Assembly: GCF_022790535.1 (NCBI RefSeq)
Contig: NZ_LOHG01000009.1
Span: forward strand, 1 to 64,000
Reading direction: 5' to 3'
Length of the DNA: 64,000 bases
Source of the DNA: Pseudomonas maioricensis
GTDB lineage: Bacteria; Pseudomonadota; Gammaproteobacteria; Pseudomonadales; Pseudomonadaceae
Position numbers and translations under genes: made by a program. Within the stretch, counting starts at the first letter, position 1. Every line of letters begins with the position of its first letter. Below the pieces are notes generated by a model. The model saw only the letters and a program-made list of their open reading frames with translations, was not told the origin of the DNA and did not search any database. Below are positions 1 through 9,736 of this stretch, one piece after another.

Positions 1-27
1 TTTATGCACGAAGAAAAAAGGCTCAGC

Positions 28-106
28 TGTAGGAGCGCGCTTGCCCGCGATGGACGTTCACGCTTTTAGCCTGACACACCGCCTCGCAGCCTTCGGCAGC
101 TCCTAC
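28..106. repeat. Hybrid REP palindrome
   Basis: The left arm (TGTAGGAGCGCGCTTGCCCG) resembles the GCTTGCCCGCGAT-type elements seen elsewhere in the window. The right arm (GCAGCCTTCGGCAGCTCCTA) matches the CTGCCGAAGGCTGC type, as at 39169. Only the outer GTAGGAGC/GCTCCTAC ends pair well. It lies upstream of recC. Confidence 0.7.
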
Positions 107-345
107 CGGTTCACCGCTATCGGGTAGGACCGAATTCATTCGGGAGGAGGCCGGTACAGACGCTACATACCTATCGCCTGCAGGATGATCCGGCCCACCG
201 GGTTCTTTGGCTGCTGCGATACTGTATGGCAGCAGTAATACCGCGTTTTTGTACAACCAAATTCCCTCCTACACCTCCTCCGTTTTGCTTTAAGGTTCGG
301 CTACAGTTTTTCCCACACCGCATTACCCCAGCCAAGGAAGCAGCC

Positions 346-3300
346 ATGCCCGTAACAACCTCTCTCAGTGCCGGTTTCATGGTGGTTCACGGCAACCGCC
401 TTGATGATCTGCGCAGTCTGGTTGTGTCCTGGATGCGCCGTTATCCGCTCGCGCCTTTAGAAAATGAAATCGCTCTGGTACAGAGCAACGGCATTGCTCA
501 ATGGCTGAAGCTGGCCTTGGCTGAGGATGCAGAAGATGAGGACTTGGGTGGCTGTGGCATTGCCGCAGCAATCGATGTCCAGCTCCCAGGCAGCTTCATG
601 TGGCAGCTGTATCGATCGGTATTGGGCAAAGATGAAATCCCGGCCGCGTCACTTTTGGACAAGGCTCCGTTGACCTGGCGCCTGATGCGTTTGCTACCCG
701 CTTTGATTGATCAACCGCATTTCGAACCCCTGCGCCGGTTCCTCACCGCCGATACGGACCTACGCAAGCGCTACCAGTTGTCTGAGCGCCTGGCTGACCT
801 GTTCGACCAATACCAGGTCTACCGCGCTGACTGGTTGGAGGACTGGGCAGCAGGTCGCCATCAATTGCGTAACGTCAGAGGCGAAGCCAAACCTCTGACC
901 CCGGCAAATTGCTGGCAGGCTGAGTTGTGGCGTGCGTTGCTATTGGATGTTGGCACCGAAGGAATGGCCCAAAGCCGGGCAGGAGTGCATCAGCGCTTTA
1001 TCGAACGTATCACGCAGATGAATGAAGCCCCGGCGGGTCTACCGGCTCGGGTCATCGTCTTCGGTATTTCGTCACTGCCCGCTCAGGCTCTGGAAGCATT
1101 GGCCGGGTTGGCACGATTCAGCCAGGTGCTGCTTTGTGTACACAACCCATGTCGTCACCACTGGGCGGACATCGTCGCCGACAAAGACTTGCTGCGGCAC
1201 CAATACAAGCGACAGGCCCGCAAGGCGGGAATGCCAGTAGTGCTTGATCCACAAGCGTTGCATCAACATGCTCACCCTCTATTGGCTGCATGGGGAAAGC
1301 AGGGCCGCGATTACATCAATCTGCTGGACAGTCACGATGATCCTGGCAGCTACCGCTCTGCCTTCAAGGACGGGCGTATCGATCTGTTCAGCGAGTCTGA
1401 TCCGCATACCATTCTCAACCAGTTGCAGGACGATATCCTGGAGTTGCGGCCTCTCGACGAAACCCGGAATCTATGGCCCGCTGTTGACCCGTTGCAAGAC
1501 CGCTCGATTCGTTTCCATGTCGCGCACAGCGCTCAGCGTGAAGTCGAGATTTTGCACGACCAGCTACTCGCACGATTCAGTAAAGATCCTGACCTGCGAC
1601 CGCGCGATATGATCGTCATGGTTCCGGATATCGACAGTTATGCGCCCCACATCCGCGCCGTGTTTGGTCAGATCGAGCGTGATGACCGTCGTTTCATCCC
1701 GTTCACCCTTGCGGACCAAGGGCAGCGCGGCCGCGAGCCTCTGCTGATTGCGGTCGAGCACTTGCTGAAGATTCCGGACAGCCGTTTCCCGGTCAGCGAG
1801 ATCCTCGACCTACTGGACGTTCCCGCGTTACGTGCGCGTTTCAAGATCAAGGAACGTGACCTACCGACACTTCATCGCTGGATTGAAGGTGCAGGCGTAC
1901 GTTGGGGCCTGAACGCCGAGCAGCGTGAAGGGCTCGGTTTGCCTGCTGCTCTGGAACAGAACAGCTGGCATTTCGGATTACGGCGCATGTTGCTCGGTTA
2001 TGCCGTCGGTGCCGGTGCTGCCTGTGATGGTATCGAACCCTATGACGAAATTGGCGGCCTGGATGCAGCCTTGATCGGCCCGCTAGTGGCGTTGATCGAC
2101 GCGCTTCAGGTTGCCCACAGCGAGCTTTCCTCGCCAGCGGTAGCGACGGAGTGGGGCTTACGCCTGCAAGCACTGATACAGCTGTTCTTCCAGGCTGACA
2201 GCGAGCACGACGATTACCTGCTCGCGCAACTGGAGCAATTGCGCGAGACCTGGCTGGAGACGTGTGAATCGGTTGGCTTGCAAGACGAACTGCCACTGAC
2301 CGTCGTACGTGAGGCATGGCTGACAGGGCTTGATCAGGGCCGTCTGTCGCAGCGCTTTCTCGCAGGCTCGGTCAACTTCTGCACACTGATGCCGATGCGT
2401 GCGATTCCGTTCAAGCTGGTGTGTCTGCTCGGCATGAACGACGGTGACTACCCCCGCGCGCAGCCACCACTGGACTTCGACTTGATGGGCAGCGATTACC
2501 GTCCCGGTGACCGCTCACGTCGTGAAGACGATCGTTACTTATTACTCGAAGCACTGCTCTCAGCACGGGATCAGCTGTACATCAGTTGGGTGGGTCGCAG
2601 CATTCGTGACAACAGTGAGCGGCCGCCATCCGTGTTGATCGGCCAGTTGCGTGATCATCTGGCGGCTGGCTGGAGACTCCTGAACGCCCAGGAGCCGATG
2701 GAGGCTAAAAAGCGCGATCCCGGTCAGCAGCTTCTGCACGCGCTGACCCTCGAACACCCGCTGCAGCCTTTCAGTGCGCAGTACTTTCATGAGAACACAG
2801 GCTTCTTCAGCTTCGCCCGTGAATGGCAGGTCTTGCATGAGTCCAATGTCACCGTGCCGACAACCAAGCCACTCCCTGCCCACGAACAAGACGAGCCACT
2901 GAACCTCGCTCAACTGCAGGACTTCCTCAGAAACCCGGTCAAACATTTCTTCAGCCAGCGCCTGAAGATCTACTTCGAAGTCGCCGAAGCTCCGCTGGCT
3001 GATGAAGAACCGTTTGTGCTCGATGCTCTAGAGCGTTACAGCCTCAGCGACAGCCTGCTGAACGCCGCGCTGACCAGCTCGCAGGATAGCGATGAGGTAT
3101 TGCAGGCTCAGGCGTTAAAACTTCAGGGCAGTGGCTTATTACCCATGGCAGGTTTCGGCAGCAGCTTGCGAGAAGAGTTGATCGAGCCTTTGCCTGACTT
3201 GCTGCAGCGTTATCAGAGCATCCTTCATAGATGGCCTGAACCGCTCAGCAGCGCGCTGCCGGTCAGTTATGCCCATCAAAACGTACGTCTGGAAGGCTGG

Positions 3301-3822
3301 TTGGGTGGCTTGCATGGCAATGCTCAGGGTGAGTACTTGTTGGTCACCGCGATCCCCAACTCCATCGGTTCGAAGAAAAACCGTAAATGGCATCGCCTGA
3401 TTCGCCCCTGGGTTCTGCATCTGGTGGGTTGCGCGTGCGGGCTGCCGTTGAGCACTGCGCTGGTAGCCAGCGATGAAACGTTGCTGCTGGACCCGCTGGA
3501 TAAATCTCTCGCCACAGCTGCGCTGAATGACTTGCTCACCGCCTGGCTGAGTGGCATGCAGCGACCTTTACCGGTCGCAGTCAAAACAGCGTTCGCCTGG
3601 CTTGGGCAGAATGACGAAAGCAAAGCTGAAGCGGCGGCACGCAAAGCCTATGAAGGCGACGGGCAAACCACCGACGGCGAGCGACGCGAAAGTACTGCGC
3701 TGGCCCGGCAGTTCCCGGACTTCGACGCGTTGATCGACAGCGAAGAATTCGCCGGTTGGTGCGATGCGCTCTACAAGCCGATTTTCGACGCGCCTTGGCA
3801 AAGTGAAGGAGCCAGCGCATGA
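346..3822 (+). CDS. recC: RecBCD subunit RecC
   Basis: RecC is the Chi-recognition and scaffold subunit of the RecBCD helicase-nuclease, which processes double-strand DNA ends before RecA loading. The product is 1158 residues, the usual size. The N-terminal inactive-helicase region includes the conserved stretch ENEIALVQSNGIAQWLKLAL, and LCLLGMND-type and PPLDFDLM motifs occur mid-protein (LVCLLGMNDGDYPRAQPPLD). The frame is open from 226, but ATG 346 is preferred: AAGGAAG sits 5 bases upstream, and homologues begin near the GFMVVHGNRLDDL block. The stop overlaps the recB start by 4 bases (ATGA), so recC-recB-recD form one operon. Identification rests on the characteristic sequence together with this gene order. 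Confidence 0.96.
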   Translation: MPVTTSLSAGFMVVHGNRLDDLRSLVVSWMRRYPLAPLENEIALVQSNGIAQWLKLALAEDAEDEDLGGCGIAAAIDVQLPGSFMWQLYRSVLGKDEIPAASLLDKAPLTWRLMRLLPALIDQPHFEPLRRFLTADTDLRKRYQLSERLADLFDQYQVYRADWLEDWAAGRHQLRNVRGEAKPLTPANCWQAELWRALLLDVGTEGMAQSRAGVHQRFIERITQMNEAPAGLPARVIVFGISSLPAQALEALAGLARFSQVLLCVHNPCRHHWADIVADKDLLRHQYKRQARKAGMPVVLDPQALHQHAHPLLAAWGKQGRDYINLLDSHDDPGSYRSAFKDGRIDLFSESDPHTILNQLQDDILELRPLDETRNLWPAVDPLQDRSIRFHVAHSAQREVEILHDQLLARFSKDPDLRPRDMIVMVPDIDSYAPHIRAVFGQIERDDRRFIPFTLADQGQRGREPLLIAVEHLLKIPDSRFPVSEILDLLDVPALRARFKIKERDLPTLHRWIEGAGVRWGLNAEQREGLGLPAALEQNSWHFGLRRMLLGYAVGAGAACDGIEPYDEIGGLDAALIGPLVALIDALQVAHSELSSPAVATEWGLRLQALIQLFFQADSEHDDYLLAQLEQLRETWLETCESVGLQDELPLTVVREAWLTGLDQGRLSQRFLAGSVNFCTLMPMRAIPFKLVCLLGMNDGDYPRAQPPLDFDLMGSDYRPGDRSRREDDRYLLLEALLSARDQLYISWVGRSIRDNSERPPSVLIGQLRDHLAAGWRLLNAQEPMEAKKRDPGQQLLHALTLEHPLQPFSAQYFHENTGFFSFAREWQVLHESNVTVPTTKPLPAHEQDEPLNLAQLQDFLRNPVKHFFSQRLKIYFEVAEAPLADEEPFVLDALERYSLSDSLLNAALTSSQDSDEVLQAQALKLQGSGLLPMAGFGSSLREELIEPLPDLLQRYQSILHRWPEPLSSALPVSYAHQNVRLEGWLGGLHGNAQGEYLLVTAIPNSIGSKKNRKWHRLIRPWVLHLVGCACGLPLSTALVASDETLLLDPLDKSLATAALNDLLTAWLSGMQRPLPVAVKTAFAWLGQNDESKAEAAARKAYEGDGQTTDGERRESTALARQFPDFDALIDSEEFAGWCDALYKPIFDAPWQSEGASA

Positions 3823-6800
3823 CCGACATTCAACACACCGCATCCTTGGCTCTGCGTTTCCCGCTGCGTGGCAGCCAACTGATCGAAGCCAGCGCCGGTA
3901 CCGGCAAGACTTTCACCATTTCGGCGCTTTATGTGCGACTGGTTCTCGGCCATGGCGGTGACGCGTCCGGTTTTGGTCGCGAGCTGTTACCGCCGCAAAT
4001 CCTCGTCGTGACCTTTACTGATGCTGCGACCAAAGAGCTGCGCGACCGGATTCGTATTCGCCTGGCTGAAGCTGCACGCTTTTTTCGTGAAGAAATCAGC
4101 GCGCCTGATGAGTTGATCAATGAACTGCGCGAGCAGTTCAGCCCCGAGCAATGGCCAGCCTGCGCCAGTCGTTTGGATATCGCTGCACAATGGATGGACG
4201 AAGCTGCGGTATCGACGATCCACAGTTGGTGCCAGCGCATGCTGCGCGAACATGCTTTCGACAGCGGCAGCCTGTTCACCCAGACCCTGGAAACCGATCA
4301 CAGCGATTTGCTTGGCGAAGTGCTGCGCGATTACTGGCGATTGTTCTGCTACCCCATGAGCGGCGATGCGCTGAACTGGGTACGCGACAACTGGAGTGGC
4401 CCTGCCGCCTTGTTACCTCGGGTACGCAGCCTGTTTGGCAGCGACCGGGCGGTCCCGACGCAAGAACCTGCCGAGTTGATCGCTGCCTCTCTGCAACAAC
4501 GTCGCGAAGCGCTCAAAGCACTTAAATCTCCATGGACTAACTGGGCGGCGGAGTTACACGCCATCTGCATCGACGGCGTGGCCTGCAAAGTGGTTGATGG
4601 GCGCAAGATGCAGGAGCGCTACTTTCGACCATGGTTTGAAAAGCTCACTGCCTGGGCGGCTGATGACGAGCTGGAAGAGCTTGATCTGGGCACCGGCTTT
4701 ACCCGACTGACGCCCGATGGCATCGCCGAAGCGTGGAAGAGCAACCCGCCTTCCCATCCAGCCTTCGAGGCAATGGTCGAACTCAAAGTCGCGCTCGATA
4801 CCTTACCGACACCCGATGCCGCAGTGCTCGAACACGCTGCCCACTGGGTCGGTATGCGCTTCGAAGCAGAAAAACGTCGTCGTGCGGAAATGGGCTTTGA
4901 CGACATGCTGCTCAGGCTCGACGCTGCGCTGCAAAGCTCAGGCGGCGAGCGGTTGGCAACGCTGATTCGCGAGCAATTTCCGGTGGCCCTGATCGACGAA
5001 TTTCAGGACACCGACCCCGTGCAATATCGGATCTTCGAGAGCATCTATCGCCTCGAAGAAAACGACACCGAAACCGGGCTGTTCCTGATCGGCGACCCCA
5101 AACAAGCGATCTACGCCTTCCGTGGTGCCGACATTTACACCTACCTGCGCGCACGGCAGGCCACGACCGGAAGATGGCACACGCTGGACACCAACTACCG
5201 CTCCAGCCACTCCATGGTCGAAGCGGTCAATCATGTGTTCCAGCGTGCCGAGCAGCGTCAGGAAGGGCGCGGTGCATTTCTGTTTCGCGAAGGCGACAAG
5301 AACGATGTGCCATTTTCGGATGCGCTTTCTCAAGGCCGCAAAGACGCTCTGCAAATAGACGGCACGCCGCTGGCTGCGCTGAATGTCTGGCAACTGGCAA
5401 GCGATCAGCCGGTCTCAGGCGTCAGCTATCGCCAGCAACTGGCTGCCAGTTGCGCCAGTGAAATCGTCCGGCTGCTTAACGCCGGGCAACAAGGCCGCGC
5501 CGGTTTCGCCACTGTGGATAAAGACCTTAAAGGCCTGCTGCCTGCCGACATCGCGATTCTGGTGCGTGACGGCAAAGAGGCTCAGGCGGTGCGCGGCGAA
5601 TTGTCGGCCCGTGGCGTGCGCAGCGTTTACCTGTCCGACAAGGACTCAGTGTTCGCTGCCCAAGAGGCTCATGACGTACTGGCTTGGCTCAAGGCCTGCG
5701 CCGAGCCGGATTCCGAACGCACCCTGCGCGCCGCATTGGCATGCATCACCCTGGCGTTGCCGCTGGCAGAGCTGGAGCGCTTGAATCAGGACGAATTAGC
5801 GTGGGAAGCGCGTGTCATGCAGTTCCGCGGTTATCACCTGATCTGGCGTAACCAGGGCGTGCTGCCAATGCTGCGCCGCTTGCTGCACGACTTCCATTTG
5901 CCGCAGACCCTGATCACTCGTAGTGATGGCGAGCGTGTCCTGACCAACCTGTTGCACCTGTCCGAGTTACTGCAGCAAGCCGCTGCCGAACTGGATGGCG
6001 AGCAAGCCTTGATCCGCCATTTAGGCGAGCATCTGGCACTGTCCGGTCAGGCCGGAGAAGAACAGATTCTGCGTCTGGAAAGCGACGAGCAACTGGTCAA
6101 GGTCGTGACCATCCACAAGTCCAAAGGCTTGCAGTATCCGCTGGTGTTCCTGCCGTTCATATGTTCCAGCAAACCGGTGGATGGCACGCGTCTGCCGCTG
6201 CATTTCCACGATGAAAACGGCAAAGCACAGGTCAGCCTCAAACCTACTGCAGCACTGATCGAACAGTCCGACAACGAGCGTCTGGCCGAAGACCTGCGCT
6301 TGCTTTATGTCGCCCTGACTCGCGCCGAATACGCCTGCTGGCTGGGCGTGGCTGACCTCAAGCGCGGTAATTCCAGCAGCTCCATGTTGCACCGCTCGGC
6401 ATTGGGTTACCTGCTGGGCGGCGGCATGCCGTTGGTCGAGTCAGCAGGCCTGGCGTCATGGCTGCGCGATCTTGGCGAAGGCTGTGACGGGATCAGCGTC
6501 GACGGCGTGCCAGCCGCGACCGCAGAAACCTTCAGTCCGCCACGCAACGAAGCAACCCTGCTCAAACCGCGCATGCCTAAACGCCGTGCTGCAGAAAACT
6601 GGTGGATCGCGTCCTATAGCGCGTTACGCATTGGCGACACGATCACCGCAGGCAGCGATGAGTCGCCCGACAGTCCACAAGCGCAAAAGCTGTTCGACGA
6701 CGAACGCCTCGACCCCGAGGCACCGCGTGAAGTGCTGGTCAGCGGTGGTGATATCCATCGTTTTCCACGCGGACCGAATCCCGGCACGTTCCTCCACGGT

Positions 6801-7523
6801 TTGCTCGAATGGGCAGGTAACGAAGGTTTTGCCAAAGCGGTCAGCGAGCCTCAGGGGCTCAAGGATGCTGTTGCCCGCCGCTGTAACCGCCGTGGTTGGG
6901 AAGGCTGGATCGACACCCTGACTGGCTGGCTGACTCAGGTTTTGAATCTGCAATTGTCGCTGGCCAGCGACAGTGTGCCGATCTCTCTGGGGGCCATGGA
7001 TCAGCCCAATCAGTACCGTATCGAAATGGAGTTCTGGTTCGCCTGCCGCAAAGTCGACGTCGCACAAATGGACGCTCTGGTACGTCGCTACACCCACGAT
7101 AATGCGCCGCGAGCCGCAACAGAAACGGTTTCCCTGAACGGCATGTTCAAGGGCTTTATCGACCTTACCTTTGAGCATGAAGGCCGTTACTACGTGGCGG
7201 ATTACAAATCCAACTGGCTCGGGCCTGATGATGAAAGCTACACCCAGGACGCCATGACCAGCGCGATTCTGGAAAACCGTTACGACCTGCAATACGTGCT
7301 GTACCTGTTGGCGTTGCATCGCCAGCTCAAGGCGCGTCTCGCCGATTACGATTACGACCAACACATGGGCGGCGCATTTTATGTGTTCCTGCGTGGCGCT
7401 TATTCAACCAGCCAGGGCGCTTGGTTTACCCGGCCACCACGGGAGCTGATCGAAGCCCTGGATCTCATGTTCCAGGGCAAGTCAGTGACTGAAGAGTTCG
7501 TCCTCACCGGAGAACCCGCATGA
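3819..7523 (+). CDS. recB: RecBCD subunit RecB (helicase-nuclease)
   Basis: RecB is the 3'-5' SF1 helicase and the only nuclease of RecBCD. The 1234 residues show the Walker A motif ASAGTGKT (about 24-31), VTFTDAATKELRDRI, the Walker B DEFQDTDP (about 392-399), GDPKQAIYAFRGAD, NYRSS, TIHKSKGLQYP and LYVALTRAE. The C-terminal nuclease domain has GTFLHGLLEW, then a GFIDLTFE...YVADYKSNW block (about 1108-1133) containing the catalytic Asp and Lys. All key residues are intact. It overlaps both recC and recD by ATGA, which implies translational coupling and balanced subunit supply. Confidence 0.97.
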   Translation: MTDIQHTASLALRFPLRGSQLIEASAGTGKTFTISALYVRLVLGHGGDASGFGRELLPPQILVVTFTDAATKELRDRIRIRLAEAARFFREEISAPDELINELREQFSPEQWPACASRLDIAAQWMDEAAVSTIHSWCQRMLREHAFDSGSLFTQTLETDHSDLLGEVLRDYWRLFCYPMSGDALNWVRDNWSGPAALLPRVRSLFGSDRAVPTQEPAELIAASLQQRREALKALKSPWTNWAAELHAICIDGVACKVVDGRKMQERYFRPWFEKLTAWAADDELEELDLGTGFTRLTPDGIAEAWKSNPPSHPAFEAMVELKVALDTLPTPDAAVLEHAAHWVGMRFEAEKRRRAEMGFDDMLLRLDAALQSSGGERLATLIREQFPVALIDEFQDTDPVQYRIFESIYRLEENDTETGLFLIGDPKQAIYAFRGADIYTYLRARQATTGRWHTLDTNYRSSHSMVEAVNHVFQRAEQRQEGRGAFLFREGDKNDVPFSDALSQGRKDALQIDGTPLAALNVWQLASDQPVSGVSYRQQLAASCASEIVRLLNAGQQGRAGFATVDKDLKGLLPADIAILVRDGKEAQAVRGELSARGVRSVYLSDKDSVFAAQEAHDVLAWLKACAEPDSERTLRAALACITLALPLAELERLNQDELAWEARVMQFRGYHLIWRNQGVLPMLRRLLHDFHLPQTLITRSDGERVLTNLLHLSELLQQAAAELDGEQALIRHLGEHLALSGQAGEEQILRLESDEQLVKVVTIHKSKGLQYPLVFLPFICSSKPVDGTRLPLHFHDENGKAQVSLKPTAALIEQSDNERLAEDLRLLYVALTRAEYACWLGVADLKRGNSSSSMLHRSALGYLLGGGMPLVESAGLASWLRDLGEGCDGISVDGVPAATAETFSPPRNEATLLKPRMPKRRAAENWWIASYSALRIGDTITAGSDESPDSPQAQKLFDDERLDPEAPREVLVSGGDIHRFPRGPNPGTFLHGLLEWAGNEGFAKAVSEPQGLKDAVARRCNRRGWEGWIDTLTGWLTQVLNLQLSLASDSVPISLGAMDQPNQYRIEMEFWFACRKVDVAQMDALVRRYTHDNAPRAATETVSLNGMFKGFIDLTFEHEGRYYVADYKSNWLGPDDESYTQDAMTSAILENRYDLQYVLYLLALHRQLKARLADYDYDQHMGGAFYVFLRGAYSTSQGAWFTRPPRELIEALDLMFQGKSVTEEFVLTGEPA

Positions 7524-9616
7524 GCCGCTCATTCGCTGAACTGCTGCCTACGCCTCTTGATGCACAGAGCCTGGCTGACCTGGCGCCGCTGACCAACGTC
7601 CGTGATCTGCTGTTGTTGCTTGAGCGCTGGGTCGAGCGTGGCTGGTTGCGGGCGCTGGATAAAGCTTTCGTGGCGTTCCTCAGTGAGCTGGATCCTGCAG
7701 CGGACTCGCTGGTACTGCTCGCCGCTGCGTTGACCAGCCACCAACTCGGTCACGGCCATGTATGCCTTGACCTGTACGAGACCCTCAAAGAGCCGGACTT
7801 CGCCCTGTCTCTGCCCCCCGAAGGCGATGTGCAAAGCGGCCCTATGCTGCTGCCGTCGCAATTGCTGGTGGCGCTGGATGGCGGCGCATGGTGCCAGGCG
7901 TTGCTGGGCAGCACGCTGGTTGCTCGAGGTGATGACGCAAGCGAAGGCGCTGCCAGCAAACCTTTGGTGTTGTCCGACCGGCGTTTGTATTTACGCCGTT
8001 ACTGGACGTATGAGCGGCGCATCGGCGCGATACTGCGTCAGCGGCTGGCACAACAGGAGGCCGTCACTGATGACCTCGGCCAGCGTTTGAATGTGCTGTT
8101 CCCGCCGGACACCACGCCGGATGCGCTGATCGACTGGCAGAAGCTGGCCTGTGCACTGGCAACTCGCGGCGCATTCAGCATCATTACCGGCGGCCCCGGC
8201 ACCGGTAAAACCACCACCGTTGTTCGCTTGCTGGCATTGCTGCAAACCCCTGCCGTGCAGGCGGGTCAGCCGCTGCGTATTCGTCTGGCTGCACCCACCG
8301 GCAAGGCCGCGGCGCGTTTGACCGAGTCCATCAGCCAGCAAGTGCAAAGCCTGACGGTCAGCGAAGACGTGCGACAGAAAATTCCTGCCGAAGTGACCAC
8401 CGTGCACCGACTACTGGGCAGTCGTCCGGGCACACGGCACTTCCGTCATCACGCCGGTAATCTGCTGCCACTGGACGTTCTGGTCGTCGATGAAGCCTCG
8501 ATGATCGACCTGGAAATGATGGCTAATCTGCTGGAAGCCCTGCCGCCTCACGCACGGCTTGTGCTGCTGGGTGACAAGGACCAGTTGGCTTCCGTTGAAG
8601 CGGGCGCGGTGCTGGGCGATTTGTGCCGTGATGCCGAAGCCGGGCTGTACAGTCCGCAAACCCAGCGCTGGCTGGAAGTAATCAGCGGCGAAGACTTGAA
8701 TCGCGCCGGTTTGCAGAAAGGCGATGAGCAGCAGCATCCATTGGCTCAGCAGGTTGCGATGCTGCGTTACTCGCGACGCTTTGGCGAAGGCAGTGGTATC
8801 GGCAAACTGGCGCGGCTGGTCAATCAGCAGCAGCCTGAACAGGCTCGTGATCTGCTGGCTGCACGAAACCATAAGGACCTGCACGCACTCGCGCTCAAGA
8901 GCGAACAGGACCGCTCACTGGAGCGGCTGCTACTCGACGGTCTCGACCAAGGCCCGGAAGGCCCGCAGGGCTATCGGCATTATCTGGGCGTGATGGCCGC
9001 GCAGCGGCCGCCACAGGATGCCATGCTGGAAGATGAGCGCTGGGGCCAATGGGCGCGAGCGGTACTGAACGCATTTGATGCGTTTCAGTTGCTGTGCGCT
9101 GTGCGTAAAGGGCCGTGGGGCGTTGAAGGTTTGAATCGGCGCATCACGACTGCGCTGTTCGAAGCCCGGCTGATTGAAAGTGATCAACACTGGTACGAAG
9201 GTCGCCCGGTATTGATGACCCGCAATGACTACGGGCTTGGTTTGATGAACGGCGACATCGGCATTGCCTTGCGCCTGCCCGAGCGCGATGGGCCGGAAGC
9301 GGGCAAGCAGGTGCTGCGTGTGGCGTTCCCGCGTAATGACGGCAGTGGCGGCGTGCGTTTTGTTTTGCCGAGCCGGCTTAACGATGTGGAGACGGTTTAC
9401 GCCATGACGGTGCATAAATCCCAGGGCTCGGAGTTCGCCCATACCGCATTGATATTGCCTGAGGCGCTGAATCCGGTGCTCACCAAAGAGCTGATCTACA
9501 CCGGCATCACCCGCGCCAAGCATTGGTTCAGCCTCATCGAACCTCGCAAAGGGGTGTTCGAAGAAGCGCTGCGCCGCAAGGTGAAGCGCTTGAGTGGGTT
9601 GATGCTGGAGCTGTAA
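7520..9616 (+). CDS. recD: RecBCD subunit RecD (5'-3' helicase)
   Basis: RecD is the SF1B motor of RecBCD that tracks on the 5'-ended strand and activates its nuclease. The 698 residues contain Walker A GGPGTGKTTT (about 223-232), VVDEASMIDL, LLGDKDQLASVEAGAVLGD, the motif V/VI regions AMTVHKSQGSEF and YTGITRAK, and the N-terminal RecD-specific region. It is the last gene of the operon. The stop is followed after about 20 bases by a strong REP palindrome that could act as a transcript end. Confidence 0.96.
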   Translation: MSRSFAELLPTPLDAQSLADLAPLTNVRDLLLLLERWVERGWLRALDKAFVAFLSELDPAADSLVLLAAALTSHQLGHGHVCLDLYETLKEPDFALSLPPEGDVQSGPMLLPSQLLVALDGGAWCQALLGSTLVARGDDASEGAASKPLVLSDRRLYLRRYWTYERRIGAILRQRLAQQEAVTDDLGQRLNVLFPPDTTPDALIDWQKLACALATRGAFSIITGGPGTGKTTTVVRLLALLQTPAVQAGQPLRIRLAAPTGKAAARLTESISQQVQSLTVSEDVRQKIPAEVTTVHRLLGSRPGTRHFRHHAGNLLPLDVLVVDEASMIDLEMMANLLEALPPHARLVLLGDKDQLASVEAGAVLGDLCRDAEAGLYSPQTQRWLEVISGEDLNRAGLQKGDEQQHPLAQQVAMLRYSRRFGEGSGIGKLARLVNQQQPEQARDLLAARNHKDLHALALKSEQDRSLERLLLDGLDQGPEGPQGYRHYLGVMAAQRPPQDAMLEDERWGQWARAVLNAFDAFQLLCAVRKGPWGVEGLNRRITTALFEARLIESDQHWYEGRPVLMTRNDYGLGLMNGDIGIALRLPERDGPEAGKQVLRVAFPRNDGSGGVRFVLPSRLNDVETVYAMTVHKSQGSEFAHTALILPEALNPVLTKELIYTGITRAKHWFSLIEPRKGVFEEALRRKVKRLSGLMLEL

Positions 9617-9635
9617 AAACAACAACAACCTCTAT

Positions 9636-9726
9636 CTGTAGGAGCGCACGAGCACCGCGAGGCCGCGATGGCGGTCTGCCTGATACACCGCCATCGCGGC
9701 CTCGCGGTGCTCGTGCGCTCCTACAG
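9636..9726. repeat. REP palindrome (GCACGAGCACCGCGAGGC type)
   Basis: A 91-base inverted repeat with nearly perfect arms of about 38 bases (CTGTAGGAGCGCACGAGCAC and its complement) and a short loop containing CTGATACACCGC. It lies between the convergent recD and ABC-fusion genes. It is very close to the copy inside bcsZ at 29896. Confidence 0.9.
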
Positions 9727-9736
9727 GGAGAGTGTG

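Noticed and set aside
226..345. Upstream extension of recC to ATG 226
   Set aside because: The extra 40 residues are unlike RecC, and ATG 346 has a good ribosome site.
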